From positions 1 through 64,000 of the forward strand of contig NZ_JANQBA010000016.1 of the NCBI RefSeq assembly GCF_025490915.1: a DNA stretch of 64,000 bases, read 5' to 3'. The translations under genes were made by a program, and so were the position numbers. A model generated the notes under the pieces. It ran no database searches and was not told the origin of the DNA. It saw nothing but the letters and a program-made list of their open reading frames with translations. This stretch comes from Lacticaseibacillus parakribbianus. GTDB taxonomy: Bacteria > Bacillota > Bacilli > Lactobacillales > Lactobacillaceae. Positions 1 through 11,717 of the stretch are shown one piece after another. The number at the start of each line of letters is the position of its first letter. Position 1 is the first letter of the stretch.

Positions 1-97
1 TGAGCTGTTTGAATAGCTCGATTTGTTGTTACTAGCGAATTGACTTCGCAATGTTTAATTCTTTTCAATTAAGAAAAGCCCTATCACATTTACGAAA

Positions 98-116
98 CTT
101 TGTTCAGTTTTCAAAG
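98..116 (-). other. rRNA operon leader motif (16S processing region)
   Basis: Read on the minus strand this is CTTTGAAAACTGAACAAAG, the motif that precedes 16S (and 23S) rRNA genes in Firmicutes transcripts. It lies downstream of two strong minus-strand promoters and about 100 bases before the left edge, so the 16S gene itself should start just outside the window. The identification is by memory of the motif; the 16S sequence is not in view. Confidence 0.7.
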
Positions 117-145
117 GACTACCGTGTCCATAAGACAACTTAGAT

Positions 146-174
146 ATCTTAGCATTTTGTCAGGCGACTGTCAA
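146..174 (-). promoter_or_regulatory. rRNA operon promoter P2
   Basis: On the minus strand a perfect -35 TTGACA (169-174) is followed after exactly 17 bases by -10 TAAGAT (146-151). It reads left, toward the predicted 16S gene, and is the downstream member of a tandem pair, the usual arrangement for rRNA operons. Confidence 0.8.
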
Positions 175-233
175 CAACAACTTGTTGCGAATCACCGGCC
201 GGCCAAGCTCACATTGCCTCAACGACGCTATTT

Positions 234-262
234 ATCATATCAGCGAAACCGCGACCCGTCAA
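234..262 (-). promoter_or_regulatory. rRNA operon promoter P1
   Basis: On the minus strand -35 TTGACG (257-262), 17-base spacer, -10 TATGAT (234-239). It is 88 bases upstream of P2. Bases 263-381 between it and the lysS terminator show no further feature. Confidence 0.75.
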
Positions 263-375
263 CATTTTTCGCGACTTTTTCAGGTTCCCGAACCAGTGCT
301 CCGGGGGTTCGATTCAATGTTTGGATTTTCATCGATAGTGGTCGCATTTTCACGCGCAATTTTCGCTTTTTCACA

Positions 376-406
376 AACAAAAAAGTGAGCTCAGTGAGCT
401 CACTTT
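376..406 (-). terminator. Rho-independent terminator after lysS
   Basis: A perfect 11-bp stem (AAAGTGAGCTC at 382-392 with its complement at 396-406, 3-base loop) is followed on the minus strand by a T-rich run. It sits 4 bases past the lysS stop and separates lysS from the rRNA promoters. Confidence 0.9.
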
Positions 407-410
407 CGGC

Positions 411-2948
<2,538 letters not shown>

Positions 2949-2956
<8 letters not shown>

Positions 2957-3842
2957 GCGCTTCCGCCTTTCTCAAAAACTCGCTCAGTTCCGCTTCCGTG
3001 TAAGCATAGGTGCTGCCGCAAAACTTGCAGGTCACCGTGGCCCCGTGGTCTTTTTCAATCATCTCGCGCAGGTCGCTGGGCGCAAGCGTCGCCATGATGT
3101 CGGCGAAGTGTTCCTTGCTGCAGGTGCAGGCGAAACGCAGCGGCGTCTCGCTCAGCACCTCCAGCGCATCATCGCCGGTGGCGCGAGTGGCGATCTGCCG
3201 CGGGGTCAGGCCCTGGCGCAGCATTTCGGAGACCAGCGGCAGCGTTTTGACATTGGTTTCAAGCGCCGTCAGGGCAGATTCGGTGGCGCCGGGCAGCGCC
3301 TGAATCATGAATCCGCCGGCCACCTGCACCGTGTTATCCGCGTTGACGAACACCGACAGGCCGACCGCCGCGGGAATCTGCTCGGACTTGGCCAGGTAGT
3401 AGGTGAAATCCTCGCCCAGTTCGCCGGACACCAGCGGCACCTGCCCGGTGAAGGGCTTGCCGACGCCGACGTACTTGGTGACGGCCAAAATGCCTTGGTG
3501 GCCGACCGCCCGGGCGACGTCGATTTTCCCCACCTGGTTCAGCGGCAGGTTGACGTGCGGGTGCTGCACGTAGCCTCGCACCGTGCCATTGGCGGTGCCG
3601 TCTGCGACCAAGGCGCCGACCGGACCGTCGCCTTGAATCCGCACCGTCAGCAGGTCGTTCTCGTTCTTCAGGCCGGCGGCGGCCAGCAGGCTGGTGCCGA
3701 CTAGGGTGCGACCCAGTGCGGCCGTGGCCGCCGGGTAGGTGTCGTGGCGGCGCTGCGCCTCCCGCACCGTCGCCGTGGCGTCAACGGCAAAGACGCGGAA
3801 GAACCCGTCTGCCGTGACCGCCGTAATCATTGTATCTGCCAT
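2949..3842 (-). CDS. hslO: Redox-regulated chaperone Hsp33
   Basis: Cytosolic holdase activated when oxidative stress expels its zinc and forms disulfides. The 297-residue protein carries both halves of the C-terminal zinc site: CTC (C239, C241) and CKFC (C272, C275). N-terminal dimerisation domain is complete. SD AAGGAG lies before the ATG at 3842. It follows ftsH after about 390 non-coding bases that contain a repeat copy, so it probably has its own promoter. Confidence 0.96.
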
Positions 3843-4205
3843 ATTCTCTCTCCTTGTTAACCGTCAATATGATAACAGATTGTGGCCGCGGGGCCAAATG
3901 AACCAGGGCGGAAGGCCGCGCAGTTAGCGGGACGGGTAGCCTAGCGGCGGCGGTTGGGGCCGCACTTGCCCCAAGTGACGCCGCGTAGCTAGCCGCTCCC
4001 GCGTTGCCGACCGGAGCCCGACGAACCAGGGCGAAGGGCGGCGCAGTTAGCAGGGCTCATCACCTAGGTCGTATCTGAAAATCCGCACCGCTGCCTACCC
4101 AGTGACTAATCCACGAACTAGTGGTTTTCAAGGCTAAATCCGAACTGATTTTGCTTCCAGATACTGCCTGGCCGTGGCGCTTGATGCCGCACTTGCCCCA
4201 AGCAA
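3843..4205. other. Intergenic stretch between ftsH and hslO with repeat copies
   Basis: Holds one full and one truncated copy of the 122-bp hairpin repeat (3905-about 4060), then a segment with CTAGGTCGTATCT (4064-4076) that recurs at 58771, and low-information sequence up to the ftsH terminator. No coding sequence with a ribosome binding site was seen. Confidence 0.6.
3905..4060. repeat. 122-bp hairpin repeat, array A (one full plus one partial copy)
   Basis: The full unit runs from AGGGCGG at 3905 to GACGAACC at 4027 (123 bp) and has the family signature TTAGCGGGACGG...AGCTAGCCGCTCCCGCGTTGCC. The second unit starts at 4028 and degenerates after about 30 bases (TTAGCAGGGCTC). The hairpin arms of the full copy match those of arrays at 17.3 and 54.2 kb. 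Confidence 0.8.
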
Positions 4206-4231
4206 AAGACCCCGCCGCGTGGCAGGGTCTT
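4201..4231 (-). terminator. Terminator after ftsH
   Basis: Stem AAGACCC...GGGTCTT (4206-4212 with 4225-4231, extended by GCC/GGC inside) followed on the minus strand by TTTTGCTT. It starts 6 bases past the ftsH stop. Confidence 0.8.
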
Positions 4232-4236
4232 GGCAA

Positions 4237-6372
4237 TCACTGGTTATCGTGGTCGTCGCTTGAATCCGGTGTTTCCTGGTCCGTTGGCGCATCCGCGTCG
4301 CCGCTTGGGGCGTCTTGGGTGGTCGGGTCGGCCGGCGTCAGCGTCTTATCGGCTGGCTGCGCGGCGTCGCCTTCCTCGGCCTGCTTTTGGGCATCCTTTT
4401 GCTCCAGGGCCTTCTTGGCCTCCTCGAAGGTGGCCGCCTTTTCGCTTGGGAACTCGTCTTGGCTCTTCTCCGGCATCTTGCCCGTGTTGAAAATCTCGAG
4501 GATTTCCTTCTCGTTCAAGGTCTCGTACTTCAGCAGGGCCTCGGCAATTGCCTTGTGCTGCTCGCGGTGGCTCTCGATGATCTCACGCGCCTGTTCATGG
4601 GCGTCGGCGATGATCTTACGAATCTCGTCATCGATGGCCGCAGCCGTTTCCTGCGAGTAGGCCGGCATCTGACCGTAGCTGGCGCCGACGAACGGCTGGC
4701 CGTCGGATTCCAGGCTGACGGTGCCGAGGCGCTCGGTCATCCCGTACTGGGTGACCATGCCCCGGGCAAGCTGGGTCGCCTGCTCGAAGTCGTTGGAGGC
4801 CCCGGTGGATTCGACACCGAAGATGATTTCCTCGGCGGTGCGACCACCCATCAGGCCGACGATCTGCTCGGTCATGTCCTTTTTGGTCAGCAGGAACTGG
4901 TCTTCCTTAGGCAGCGTGATCGCGTAACCGCCGGCGCGGCCGCGCGGAATAATCGTGACCTTGCGAACCACGCGGGAGTCGGACAGCACCAGCCCGATCA
5001 AGGCGTGGCCGGCCTCGTGGTAGGCCACCATGTTGCGTTCCTTCTCGGAAATCACACGGTCCTTCTTGGCCGGACCTGCGACCACGCGGTCTTCGGCCTC
5101 GTCGATGTCCGACGCGTCGATTTCCTTCTTGCTGCGCCGGGCCGCCACCAGGGCCGCCTCGTTCAGCAGGTTCTCCAGATCCGCCCCGACAAAGCCTGGG
5201 GTGGTCCGGGCGATTTCCTTGAGGTCGACGTCGGCCGCAAGTGGCTTGTTCTTGGCGTGGACCTTCAGGATGGCCTCACGTCCCTTGACGTCCGGCCGCC
5301 CGACCAGAATCTTCCGGTCAAAACGACCCGGCCGCAGCAGCGCGGGATCCAGCACGTCGGAACGGTTGGTCGCCGCCATGACGATCACGCCTTCGTTGCC
5401 GGTGAACCCGTCCATCTCAACCAGCAACTGGTTGAGGGTCTGCTCGCGTTCGTCGTGGCCGCCGCCCATGCCGGCGCCACGTTGGCGACCGACGGCGTCG
5501 ATTTCATCGATGAAGATGATCGACGGGGCGTTCTTTTTGGCCTGATCGAACAGGTCACGGACACGCGACGCGCCGACCCCGACGAACATCTCGACGAAAT
5601 CCGAACCGGAAATCGAGAAGAATGGGACGCCGGCCTCGCCGGCGACCGCCTTGGCCAGCAGCGTTTTACCGGTACCAGGAGGGCCCTCCAAGAGGACCCC
5701 GGCCGGGATGCGAGCCCCCAGGCCGGAGAACTTGTGCGGATCCTTCAGGAACTCGACAACTTCGACCAGCTCCTGCTTCTCTTCCTCGGCGCCGGCGACG
5801 TCGGAGAAGCGAACCTTGTTAGCCTTCTTGTCGGCTTGCTTGGCCTTGGACTTGCCAAAGTTCATCACCCGGCCGTTGCCGCCGCCCCCTTGGCCGGCGT
5901 TGTTCATCATCATGTAGAAGAACACCATGAAGAGAACCAGCGGCACGACGGTGATCAGCAGGCTGAGCCAAACGCCGGACTGCGACTCGGTCAGGGTGTC
6001 GCTCTTGACGTCGTTGGCCTCCGCCGCCTTTTGCACCGTCGCCATCGTCGAATCGTTGGTCGGCAGGTAGGCGGAGAAGCGCTTGGTCGTGGTGCTGGTC
6101 GCGCCAAGCAGGCTCAGGCCACCGGTGGCACCCTTGATCTTCTGCTCGGTGCGGTACTCACCGGAGACCTTGTAGACGCCGCCGCTTGGCTGCACCTCGA
6201 AGGATTTGATTTTATTGTCCTTCAGTTGTGAGATGAACTCACTGGACTGCAGCTCTTGGGTCTGACTGCCGCCGCTTCCCCGCAGGTAAAGCGCAAAGCT
6301 GGTCACCAGGATCACGAACAACACGACGTAAAACAGCGTGCTCCCGAATAACCCATTTTGTTTTTTATTCAT
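4237..6372 (-). CDS. ftsH: ATP-dependent zinc metalloprotease FtsH
   Basis: Membrane-anchored AAA+ protease that degrades damaged and regulatory membrane and cytosolic proteins. Two membrane segments (about 12-30 and 134-154) flank an external domain; then Walker A GPPGTGKT (230-237), Walker B FIDEID (about 287), SRH arginines in [15 protein letters not shown] (336-350) and the zinc motif HEAGH (452-456). The C-terminus has a long acidic, Gln/Ala/Pro-rich tail (about 640-711) that is poorly conserved in the family. SD GGAGG precedes the ATG at 6372. Lies downstream of hpt as in most Firmicutes. Confidence 0.97.
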   Translation of the reverse strand: MNKKQNGLFGSTLFYVVLFVILVTSFALYLRGSGGSQTQELQSSEFISQLKDNKIKSFEVQPSGGVYKVSGEYRTEQKIKGATGGLSLLGATSTTTKRFSAYLPTNDSTMATVQKAAEANDVKSDTLTESQSGVWLSLLITVVPLVLFMVFFYMMMNNAGQGGGGNGRVMNFGKSKAKQADKKANKVRFSDVAGAEEEKQELVEVVEFLKDPHKFSGLGARIPAGVLLEGPPGTGKTLLAKAVAGEAGVPFFSISGSDFVEMFVGVGASRVRDLFDQAKKNAPSIIFIDEIDAVGRQRGAGMGGGHDEREQTLNQLLVEMDGFTGNEGVIVMAATNRSDVLDPALLRPGRFDRKILVGRPDVKGREAILKVHAKNKPLAADVDLKEIARTTPGFVGADLENLLNEAALVAARRSKKEIDASDIDEAEDRVVAGPAKKDRVISEKERNMVAYHEAGHALIGLVLSDSRVVRKVTIIPRGRAGGYAITLPKEDQFLLTKKDMTEQIVGLMGGRTAEEIIFGVESTGASNDFEQATQLARGMVTQYGMTERLGTVSLESDGQPFVGASYGQMPAYSQETAAAIDDEIRKIIADAHEQAREIIESHREQHKAIAEALLKYETLNEKEILEIFNTGKMPEKSQDEFPSEKAATFEEAKKALEQKDAQKQAEEGDAAQPADKTLTPADPTTQDAPSGDADAPTDQETPDSSDDHDNQ

Positions 6373-6462
6373 GCATAACCTCCAGCAACATTTAGCGAAA
6401 AAAGTGGTCCGTGGTGCTTCAACGCAAGTTCAATCATACACCACCGGCCGGTGAAATAAAGG
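6373..6462 (-). promoter_or_regulatory. Probable ftsH promoter region
   Basis: The 90 bases between hpt and ftsH hold a perfect 12-bp palindrome CACCGGCCGGTG (6442-6453) next to a TATGAT -10 in TGTATGAT context on the minus strand. A -35 at ideal spacing is not clear. The palindrome may be an operator or an incidental terminator; inference only. Confidence 0.35.
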
Positions 6463-7005
6463 TCAATCGTGATTATAGATTTCGGGTTTCAAGACCCCGA
6501 TGTACGGGAGGTTGCGGTAACGCTCCGCGTAATCCAGCCCGTAGCCGACGACGAATTCGTTGGGGACCATGGTGCCGACGTAATCCGCGTGGACGTCCTT
6601 GACGCGCCGCTCCGGCTTGTCCATCAACGTGCAAATCTTCACGGAGGCCGCGTCGCGGGTCTCAAAGAGCTTCATCAGGTAGCTCAGCGTCCGGCCGGTG
6701 TCGACAATGTCTTCGACAATCAGCACATCGCGACCGGCCACCGAGGTGTCCAGGTCCTTGATGATCTTGACCTCGCCGGAGCTTTCCGTCGCCGTGCCGT
6801 AGCTGGACACGTCCATGAAGTCGACCTCGAGGTAATCGTCCACCGCGCGAACCAGGTCCGTCATGAACATGATGGCACCCTTGAGGATGCAGACGACCAA
6901 CGGGTTACGCCCCGCATAGTCGCGCTTGATCTCGGCGGCCAGCCGCGTGGTGATTGCCTCGATGTCGGCCTTGGAATACAGCACTTTCAGGATATCATCA
7001 TTCAT
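6463..7005 (-). CDS. hpt: Hypoxanthine phosphoribosyltransferase
   Basis: Salvages hypoxanthine and guanine to IMP and GMP using PRPP. The 180-residue protein shows the PRPP-binding motif [13 protein letters not shown] near the middle and the family N-terminal [12 protein letters not shown] segment. ATG at 7005 was preferred over the one two codons earlier (7011) because AAAGGA is 9 bases from the former but only 3 from the latter. It overlaps the end of tilS, as in the conserved tilS-hpt-ftsH order. Confidence 0.95.
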   Translation of the reverse strand: MNDDILKVLYSKADIEAITTRLAAEIKRDYAGRNPLVVCILKGAIMFMTDLVRAVDDYLEVDFMDVSSYGTATESSGEVKIIKDLDTSVAGRDVLIVEDIVDTGRTLSYLMKLFETRDAASVKICTLMDKPERRVKDVHADYVGTMVPNEFVVGYGLDYAERYRNLPYIGVLKPEIYNHD

Positions 7006-8326
7006 CGTCATCCGTCCTTTGGCATGGGGATTGAAATGCTAGTACAGCTTGAATTATATCAGTTCGGGGAACCTGAAACAATTCAGCGAAGGCTTTTCCC
7101 TGCACCCACACCACCCCGGCCGGCGTGGCCGCGACCAGCCTTGCGTGGCGCTCTGGCCGCGGCACCTTGGCGTCGATGAACAGCCGCCGCAGCGGCTTGG
7201 TGTGGCCGCTGGGCAAAAGCACGACGTCCCCGGGTTGGCCGGTTCGCACCACCAGCGGCCCCGCCGGCACCAGGCTCCAGGCGGTGGCGGCTGGCGGCCG
7301 CTGACCGAAGCGGCCGACGCGGCCGGCTGGCAGGGGGTACCACTGCTCGGCGCGTTCCAGCGTCACGCTGGGCTGGGCCACGGGCTCGGGCAGCGCCCGA
7401 CGAAGCGTGGCGTAGCTGACCCAGACGCGGCCGCCGGTGAGATCGAAGGCCTTGGTGCCGGCCGCTTCGGCCAGTGCGGCCAGCATCGCGGTCAAGGTCG
7501 CCTGATCGGCGTGGCGCTGCCAGGCGGCCAGCTGCCGCTCGAGCACCACGCGCTGCACCGCCGCCGGCTCGCTGTTTAGCTTGCGCCAATCGACGCCGGC
7601 TGGCCCGGTCGCCCGAATCAAAAGCGCATCCGCCTGGCGGTTGGCGAGTTCGAGCACCCCCGCCTGCTCCACGCTCAGCCGACTGGCGTGAGCCAAAAGC
7701 TGGGGGCTGCGTTCCTTCAAGCTGGGCACAATGGCGTGGCGCAACCAGTTGCGGGTGAAGCGCCGGTCGGTGTTGCTGGCGTCTTCCGCGTATGGCACTG
7801 CATGGGCGGCGGCGTAATCGCGCAGCGCCTGTTTCGGCACGGCGAGCAGCGGCCGCAGCAGCGTGACGGCGCCTTGTGGCTGCACCGGGCGCATCCCGGC
7901 CGCGCCTTGGGCCGAACCGCTTCGCAGCAGGCGAAACAGCAGGGTCTCCAGCTGATCGTCGGCGTGGTGAGCCAAGACGATGGCCTTGGCGCCGACCGAA
8001 GCCGCCGCCCGAGTCAAAAACGCGTATCGCGCCGCTCGCGCCGCCGCCTCGGTCACCCGCTTGGGCTGTGCGGCTTGCGGCCACGCGCCGCAAACGGTCG
8101 CCAGCCCCAGTGCCGTTGCGTAGCTGACCACCTGGCGCTGCTCGGCCGCACTGGTCGGCCGCAGCTGGTGGTCGAACTGGGCGACCGTCACTTGGAGCTG
8201 GTTGCCGTGAAGCGGCGCCAGCAGCGTCATCAAAACCATGGAATCCACGCCGCCGGACACAGCCAGCAGCACCGGCGTCTGGGCCGGCAGTCCGAACGGC
8301 GCCATCAGCGCCTCACCGTCTAGCAT
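6998..8326 (-). CDS. tilS: tRNA(Ile)-lysidine synthase
   Basis: Converts C34 of tRNA-Ile2 (CAU) to lysidine so that it reads AUA. The N-terminal PP-loop ATPase motif SGGVDS is at residues 24-29 and the C-terminal TilS substrate-binding region follows (ends with [12 protein letters not shown]). The start at 8326 has GGAGG 6-7 bases upstream; the open frame extends 46 codons further upstream without a ribosome binding site, so the longer form was rejected. 442 residues. Composition is very Ala/Arg-rich but the domain order is standard. Confidence 0.93.
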   Translation of the reverse strand: MLDGEALMAPFGLPAQTPVLLAVSGGVDSMVLMTLLAPLHGNQLQVTVAQFDHQLRPTSAAEQRQVVSYATALGLATVCGAWPQAAQPKRVTEAAARAARYAFLTRAAASVGAKAIVLAHHADDQLETLLFRLLRSGSAQGAAGMRPVQPQGAVTLLRPLLAVPKQALRDYAAAHAVPYAEDASNTDRRFTRNWLRHAIVPSLKERSPQLLAHASRLSVEQAGVLELANRQADALLIRATGPAGVDWRKLNSEPAAVQRVVLERQLAAWQRHADQATLTAMLAALAEAAGTKAFDLTGGRVWVSYATLRRALPEPVAQPSVTLERAEQWYPLPAGRVGRFGQRPPAATAWSLVPAGPLVVRTGQPGDVVLLPSGHTKPLRRLFIDAKVPRPERHARLVAATPAGVVWVQGKAFAELFQVPRTDIIQAVLAFQSPCQRTDDDE

Positions 8327-8330
8327 CTCA

Positions 8331-8595
8331 CACCTCCGATATGACAGGATGTCATCCACCATAGCATACGCACCAAGATGAACCATCCGCCTTAGGTCCC
8401 ATTCTGCCAAGCCGTCGCCCCGGTGGCAAGCCCCGGCACGGCCGAAAACCCGGGCCCGGCGCAACGGCGCTTCGAGGCAGCGCTTCGCTCAGCCGGCCGC
8501 GCGAAGGGCCGCCACCACCGCCGGGCAAGCCGACCGGCGAGCGGTTGCCCCGAGCCGGCGGCCGAGTGGGTCGGCCGCCCCCCACGGCGCGGCGC
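8331..8595. other. GC-rich intergenic stretch upstream of tilS
   Basis: About 265 bases between the tilS ribosome binding site and the yabR terminator. A TGCTATGGT extended -10-like sequence lies about 30 bases before tilS on the minus strand, with no convincing -35. No codon-like structure with an SD was found; long open frames here only reflect high GC. Confidence 0.4.
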
Positions 8596-8630
8596 AAAAA
8601 GGCGCCACCTCGTATCGACGAGGTGACGCC
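8596..8630 (-). terminator. Terminator after yabR
   Basis: 13-bp stem GGCGCCACCTCGT (8601-8613) pairing with 8618-8630 over a 4-base loop, followed on the minus strand by TTTTT (8596-8600). Separates the yabR-side genes from tilS. Confidence 0.85.
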
Positions 8631-8645
8631 AGTGTTGTCTGTCAA

Positions 8646-9167
8646 TCAGCTGCGACGACCGCCGCGGCCGCCGCGCTTGCCTTCGGTGTTGCGGCGAAGG
8701 CTGCTCAGGCGGTCCTCGCTTTCCTTGAGAAAGCCGGACATCATGCCGTCAAAATCGTCCTTCGGGGCCTGCGGCTTACCGAAGCCGCCGCGGCCGTTGT
8801 CGCGGTGGGGCTTTGGGCCGCGCCCGAAGTTCGAGCCGCCGTTGCCGTGTGGGGCGCCGCCTTGGTGCGGGGCGCTGCCGTGAGGGCCGCCGGTGTGGCC
8901 GCCGCGTGGGGCACCACTGTGGGCACCGGCCGGGGCATCGACCGCCTTGCGAATGGACAGCCCGATCTTGCCGTCCTTGATCGACATCACCTTGACCGTC
9001 ACGGTGTCACCCACCGTCAGGACGTCGTGAATGTCTTTGACATAGGCATCGGAGACCTCACTGATGTGAACCAGTCCCGTTTTGCCTTCTCCCAAGTCAA
9101 CAAAAGCGCCAAAATTCGTGATCCCAGTGACCTTGCCAGAAACTTTTGCGCCGACTTCAACTGCCAT
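8646..9167 (-). CDS. yabR: S1-domain RNA-binding protein YabR
   Basis: Single S1 RNA-binding domain at the N-terminus (residues 1-75: GAKVSGKVTGITNFGAFVDL, KTGLVHISEVSD, VKVMSIKDGKIGLSIRKA), then a Gly/His/Arg-rich unstructured tail with repeated GG, HGG and GRG elements to residue 173. Homologues bind the ribosome or mRNA; the exact role is not settled. The gene lies in the conserved divIC-yabR-tilS order. The tail is longer and more His-rich than in low-GC relatives. Confidence 0.88.
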   Translation of the reverse strand: MAVEVGAKVSGKVTGITNFGAFVDLGEGKTGLVHISEVSDAYVKDIHDVLTVGDTVTVKVMSIKDGKIGLSIRKAVDAPAGAHSGAPRGGHTGGPHGSAPHQGGAPHGNGGSNFGRGPKPHRDNGRGGFGKPQAPKDDFDGMMSGFLKESEDRLSSLRRNTEGKRGGRGGRRS

Positions 9168-9261
9168 ATAAAAAGTTGCCCTCCTAGTGAATTGTGTCTA
9201 TTAGTATACCATGCAAAAGCCGACACGCAAGCAAGCTGTCGCAAATCGGCTCACGTGTCGG

Positions 9262-9603
9262 CTATTCACCCGGTAATGTAAAAATGGTTTCGCCCTTCTT
9301 GGACATCGCGTACTTCTGCCGCACCAGCTTCTCCAGGTAATCCGCGTTCTTCAGCTGATCGATCTGGACGTTGAGCGCCTTTTTCTGCGATTTGACCCGG
9401 GCCAGGTCGCGCTTGGCGCGGCTGACCGCCACGCTGCGGGTGGCGATGGCCTGGTGGGTCGAAAACAGCTGGTAGCCGCCGACGCCGCAGATCACCAGCA
9501 GCGCGAGCAAAAGCGTCACCAGCCGCCGCCGGTGAACCCGCGTGTGACCGGCCGCCTTGGCCTGCTTTGGTGCCTTGAACTGGACGTGTCGAATCGCCTG
9601 CAT
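9262..9603 (-). CDS. divIC: Septum formation initiator DivIC (FtsB family)
   Basis: Small bitopic cell-division protein that pairs with FtsL and DivIB at the septum. About 113 residues: basic cytosolic N-terminus, one membrane helix (LVTLLLALLVICGVGGYQLF, about 29-48), then a coiled coil with the family motif ...YLEKLVRQKYAMSKKGE. ATG at 9603 has a G-rich region upstream; a GTG four codons earlier (9615), preceded by GAGG, is an equal alternative. Confidence 0.9.
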   Translation of the reverse strand: MQAIRHVQFKAPKQAKAAGHTRVHRRRLVTLLLALLVICGVGGYQLFSTHQAIATRSVAVSRAKRDLARVKSQKKALNVQIDQLKNADYLEKLVRQKYAMSKKGETIFTLPGE

Positions 9604-9673
9604 CGCGGACCCCACCTTACCTCGTTAATTAAACTCAGTATAGCAAAGAATCCCGCGCGACGCACACGATTGG

Positions 9674-9934
9674 CTAATTTTCTTTGTAAGTTTCGCCTAC
9701 CACCGAGTACATGTCGGCGGCCAGCTCTTTTTTGGTGGTTTCGACCAAGGCGGTGACCTTGACCGTCAGCGTCTTGTTGCCAAAGGCGATGACCAAAACG
9801 TCGCCGATGCCGACCTCGCTGGAGGACTTGGCGACCTTGTCGTTGATGGTGATGCGGCCCTTGTCCGCGATTTCCTTGGCCACGGTGCGGCGCTTGATGA
9901 TGCGGGAGACCTTCAGGTATTTATCTAATCGCAT
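9674..9934 (-). CDS. rqcP: S4-domain RNA-binding protein RqcP (YabO/YlmH-type)
   Basis: 86-residue S4 domain protein ([20 protein letters not shown] start is the family signature). RqcP acts with RqcH in ribosome quality control by stabilising the peptidyl-tRNA on the stalled 50S subunit during alanine tailing. The gene sits between the MurJ-like flippase gene (1-base gap) and divIC, its conserved place in Bacilli. No unusual features. Confidence 0.9.
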   Translation of the reverse strand: MRLDKYLKVSRIIKRRTVAKEIADKGRITINDKVAKSSSEVGIGDVLVIAFGNKTLTVKVTALVETTKKELAADMYSVVGETYKEN

Positions 9935-9935
9935 G

Positions 9936-11516
9936 TCATTTTTCCTTCCTATTTCTGAGACGGTGCAAGAATTTGAGGAAGCGCCGACCCATTGGAAAGG
10001 CCAGCACCTCGCGAATCGAGTACAGGTTGACCAAGGCGGCCAGGCCGACGTAGAGGATCACGCCGACCGACACGGTGGCCAACACCAGCGAGAACATGTC
10101 CGTGCGGGACTGGTACGGCAGCCGCACCGCCAGCGCATGGACCGGTAGGCTCATGCCGGCGATCACCAAAAGCAGCCGCAGCTCGAACTGGTGCGGATCC
10201 GGCCGCCGGATCACATCCGGCAGCTGGATGTACAGCGCCACCAGAATCACCGCGAGGCTGACCACCGTCGCAATCGCCGCCCCTTCCGTGCCGTAAACCG
10301 CGACCAGCGGCAGGTTCAACAGCAGCTTGACGACGAAGCCGAAAAACAGCGCGTAGGTCGTGACCCGGAAGCGGTTGAGGCTTTGCAAGATCGCGTTGTA
10401 GGCGTTGATCATCGCGACCAAGGCGATGCTCAGCGCGTAAATCCGAAGCGTCGTCGTGCCTTGCCGGTCGCCGAACAAAAGCCAGTTGATCAACGGCATC
10501 AAGGCGATCAGCCCCGAGGTCGCCGCCATGGACAGCGACAGGTTGAAGTGGATCAGCTGCCGGGCCGTCGCCAAGAAACGCCCCATGTGGCCGCTGGCCG
10601 CGCTGCGCGTCAGGCTGGGCAACAGCGTCGCCGACAACGACGTCGCGACCACCAGCCCCAGCTGCACCAGCGGCTGGCCGCGGTCGTACACCCCCTTGAG
10701 CGCTTTGGCCGCCGCCGGGGCGACGCCGGCCGTCGCCAGGCCGCGGGTCACGGTGAAGGAGTCCACCAGCTGTAGCACGATGAGCATCGTGGCGAACAGC
10801 GCGATGGAGCCGCCCTCCTTGAGAAAGCGCCGCAACAGCGCCAGGTAGGTGGAAAAGCCGGCGAAGGCGAAGTGCTTGTGGGCAAACACCTTAGCGTAGG
10901 CCCACCACACGGTCAACAAGGCGGCCAGGCCACCGAAAAAGGCGCCGCTCATCGCCCAGGTCCCCATGCGGTACGGGTCCCAGTGCTGCTTGTAGGCCAC
11001 CCAGGCGGCGACCAGGATCACGGCCACCCGCACGATCTGCTCGACCACCTGCGACAGCGCCGTTTTGGTCATGTCGAAGGTGCCCTGGAAGTACCCTCGG
11101 GCCGTCGACAAAACCGGCATAGTCAAAAACATCAGCCCGACGCTTCTGATGATCGGCGTCAGCGCGACGTCGGCCATCAGCCGGGCAATCCAGGTCGCGC
11201 CAAGCTCCAGCGCCAGAAACATCGCCAGGCCAAGCCAGGTCATCAAGACCAACGCCCGGTGCGTGATCTCCGCCTGCGTCTCGGGCTCCCGCGCCTCGGC
11301 AATCAGCTTGGAGATGAACACGGGAAAGCCGGACAAGGCGAAGGTCATGCCGATGCCGTACAGCGGGTAGACCTGCTGATAGACGTAAAAACCGGTGTCG
11401 CCGACCAGGTTCTGGAACGGCACCCGGTACACGGCGCTCAAGACCTTGGCGACCAAGGCAGCGAGGCTCAGGATCCACGCACCGCGCATCAGGGATTTCA
11501 TCTGGTCATTTTGCAT
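9936..11516 (-). CDS. MurJ/SpoVB-like lipid flippase (MOP superfamily)
   Basis: Integral membrane protein of about 526 residues with 14 predicted helices, of the polysaccharide biosynthesis/SpoVB-YabM branch of the MOP family, which flips lipid-linked cell-wall precursors. N-terminus [40 protein letters not shown] is diagnostic in pattern; cited here only in part. ATG 11516 has GAGG six bases upstream; a GTG four codons earlier overlaps that site. Context mfd-flippase-rqcP-divIC is conserved in Bacilli and links it to envelope growth. Confidence 0.88.
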   Translation of the reverse strand: MQNDQMKSLMRGAWILSLAALVAKVLSAVYRVPFQNLVGDTGFYVYQQVYPLYGIGMTFALSGFPVFISKLIAEAREPETQAEITHRALVLMTWLGLAMFLALELGATWIARLMADVALTPIIRSVGLMFLTMPVLSTARGYFQGTFDMTKTALSQVVEQIVRVAVILVAAWVAYKQHWDPYRMGTWAMSGAFFGGLAALLTVWWAYAKVFAHKHFAFAGFSTYLALLRRFLKEGGSIALFATMLIVLQLVDSFTVTRGLATAGVAPAAAKALKGVYDRGQPLVQLGLVVATSLSATLLPSLTRSAASGHMGRFLATARQLIHFNLSLSMAATSGLIALMPLINWLLFGDRQGTTTLRIYALSIALVAMINAYNAILQSLNRFRVTTYALFFGFVVKLLLNLPLVAVYGTEGAAIATVVSLAVILVALYIQLPDVIRRPDPHQFELRLLLVIAGMSLPVHALAVRLPYQSRTDMFSLVLATVSVGVILYVGLAALVNLYSIREVLAFPMGRRFLKFLHRLRNRKEK

Positions 11517-11717
11517 CGCTTTCCTCACTCACTGCAGTTTCTGGGGGCCGCGGTCTCGGGGCCCCGGGCGGATTGGGCCTTGCGGTTCGGTTCTCGCCAA
11601 AAAGGCGCCAATTATCGGCGAGACCGCGGCACCGGACGGCGGCGCAAACACGCCGTTACTGGCCCAAAAGCCCGAATCTTCAAGCGCGGCCAGCCGCTAC
11701 GCCCCACCTAGTATACG

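Noticed and set aside
8352-8645. Open frame of about 97 codons between tilS and yabR
   Set aside because: Crosses the yabR terminator and has no SD; high GC alone gives long frames here.
11529-11717. Gene or terminator in the gap between mfd and the flippase gene
   Set aside because: Only a distant GCGGTCTCG/CGAGACCGC inverted pair; no T run and no SD-led frame.
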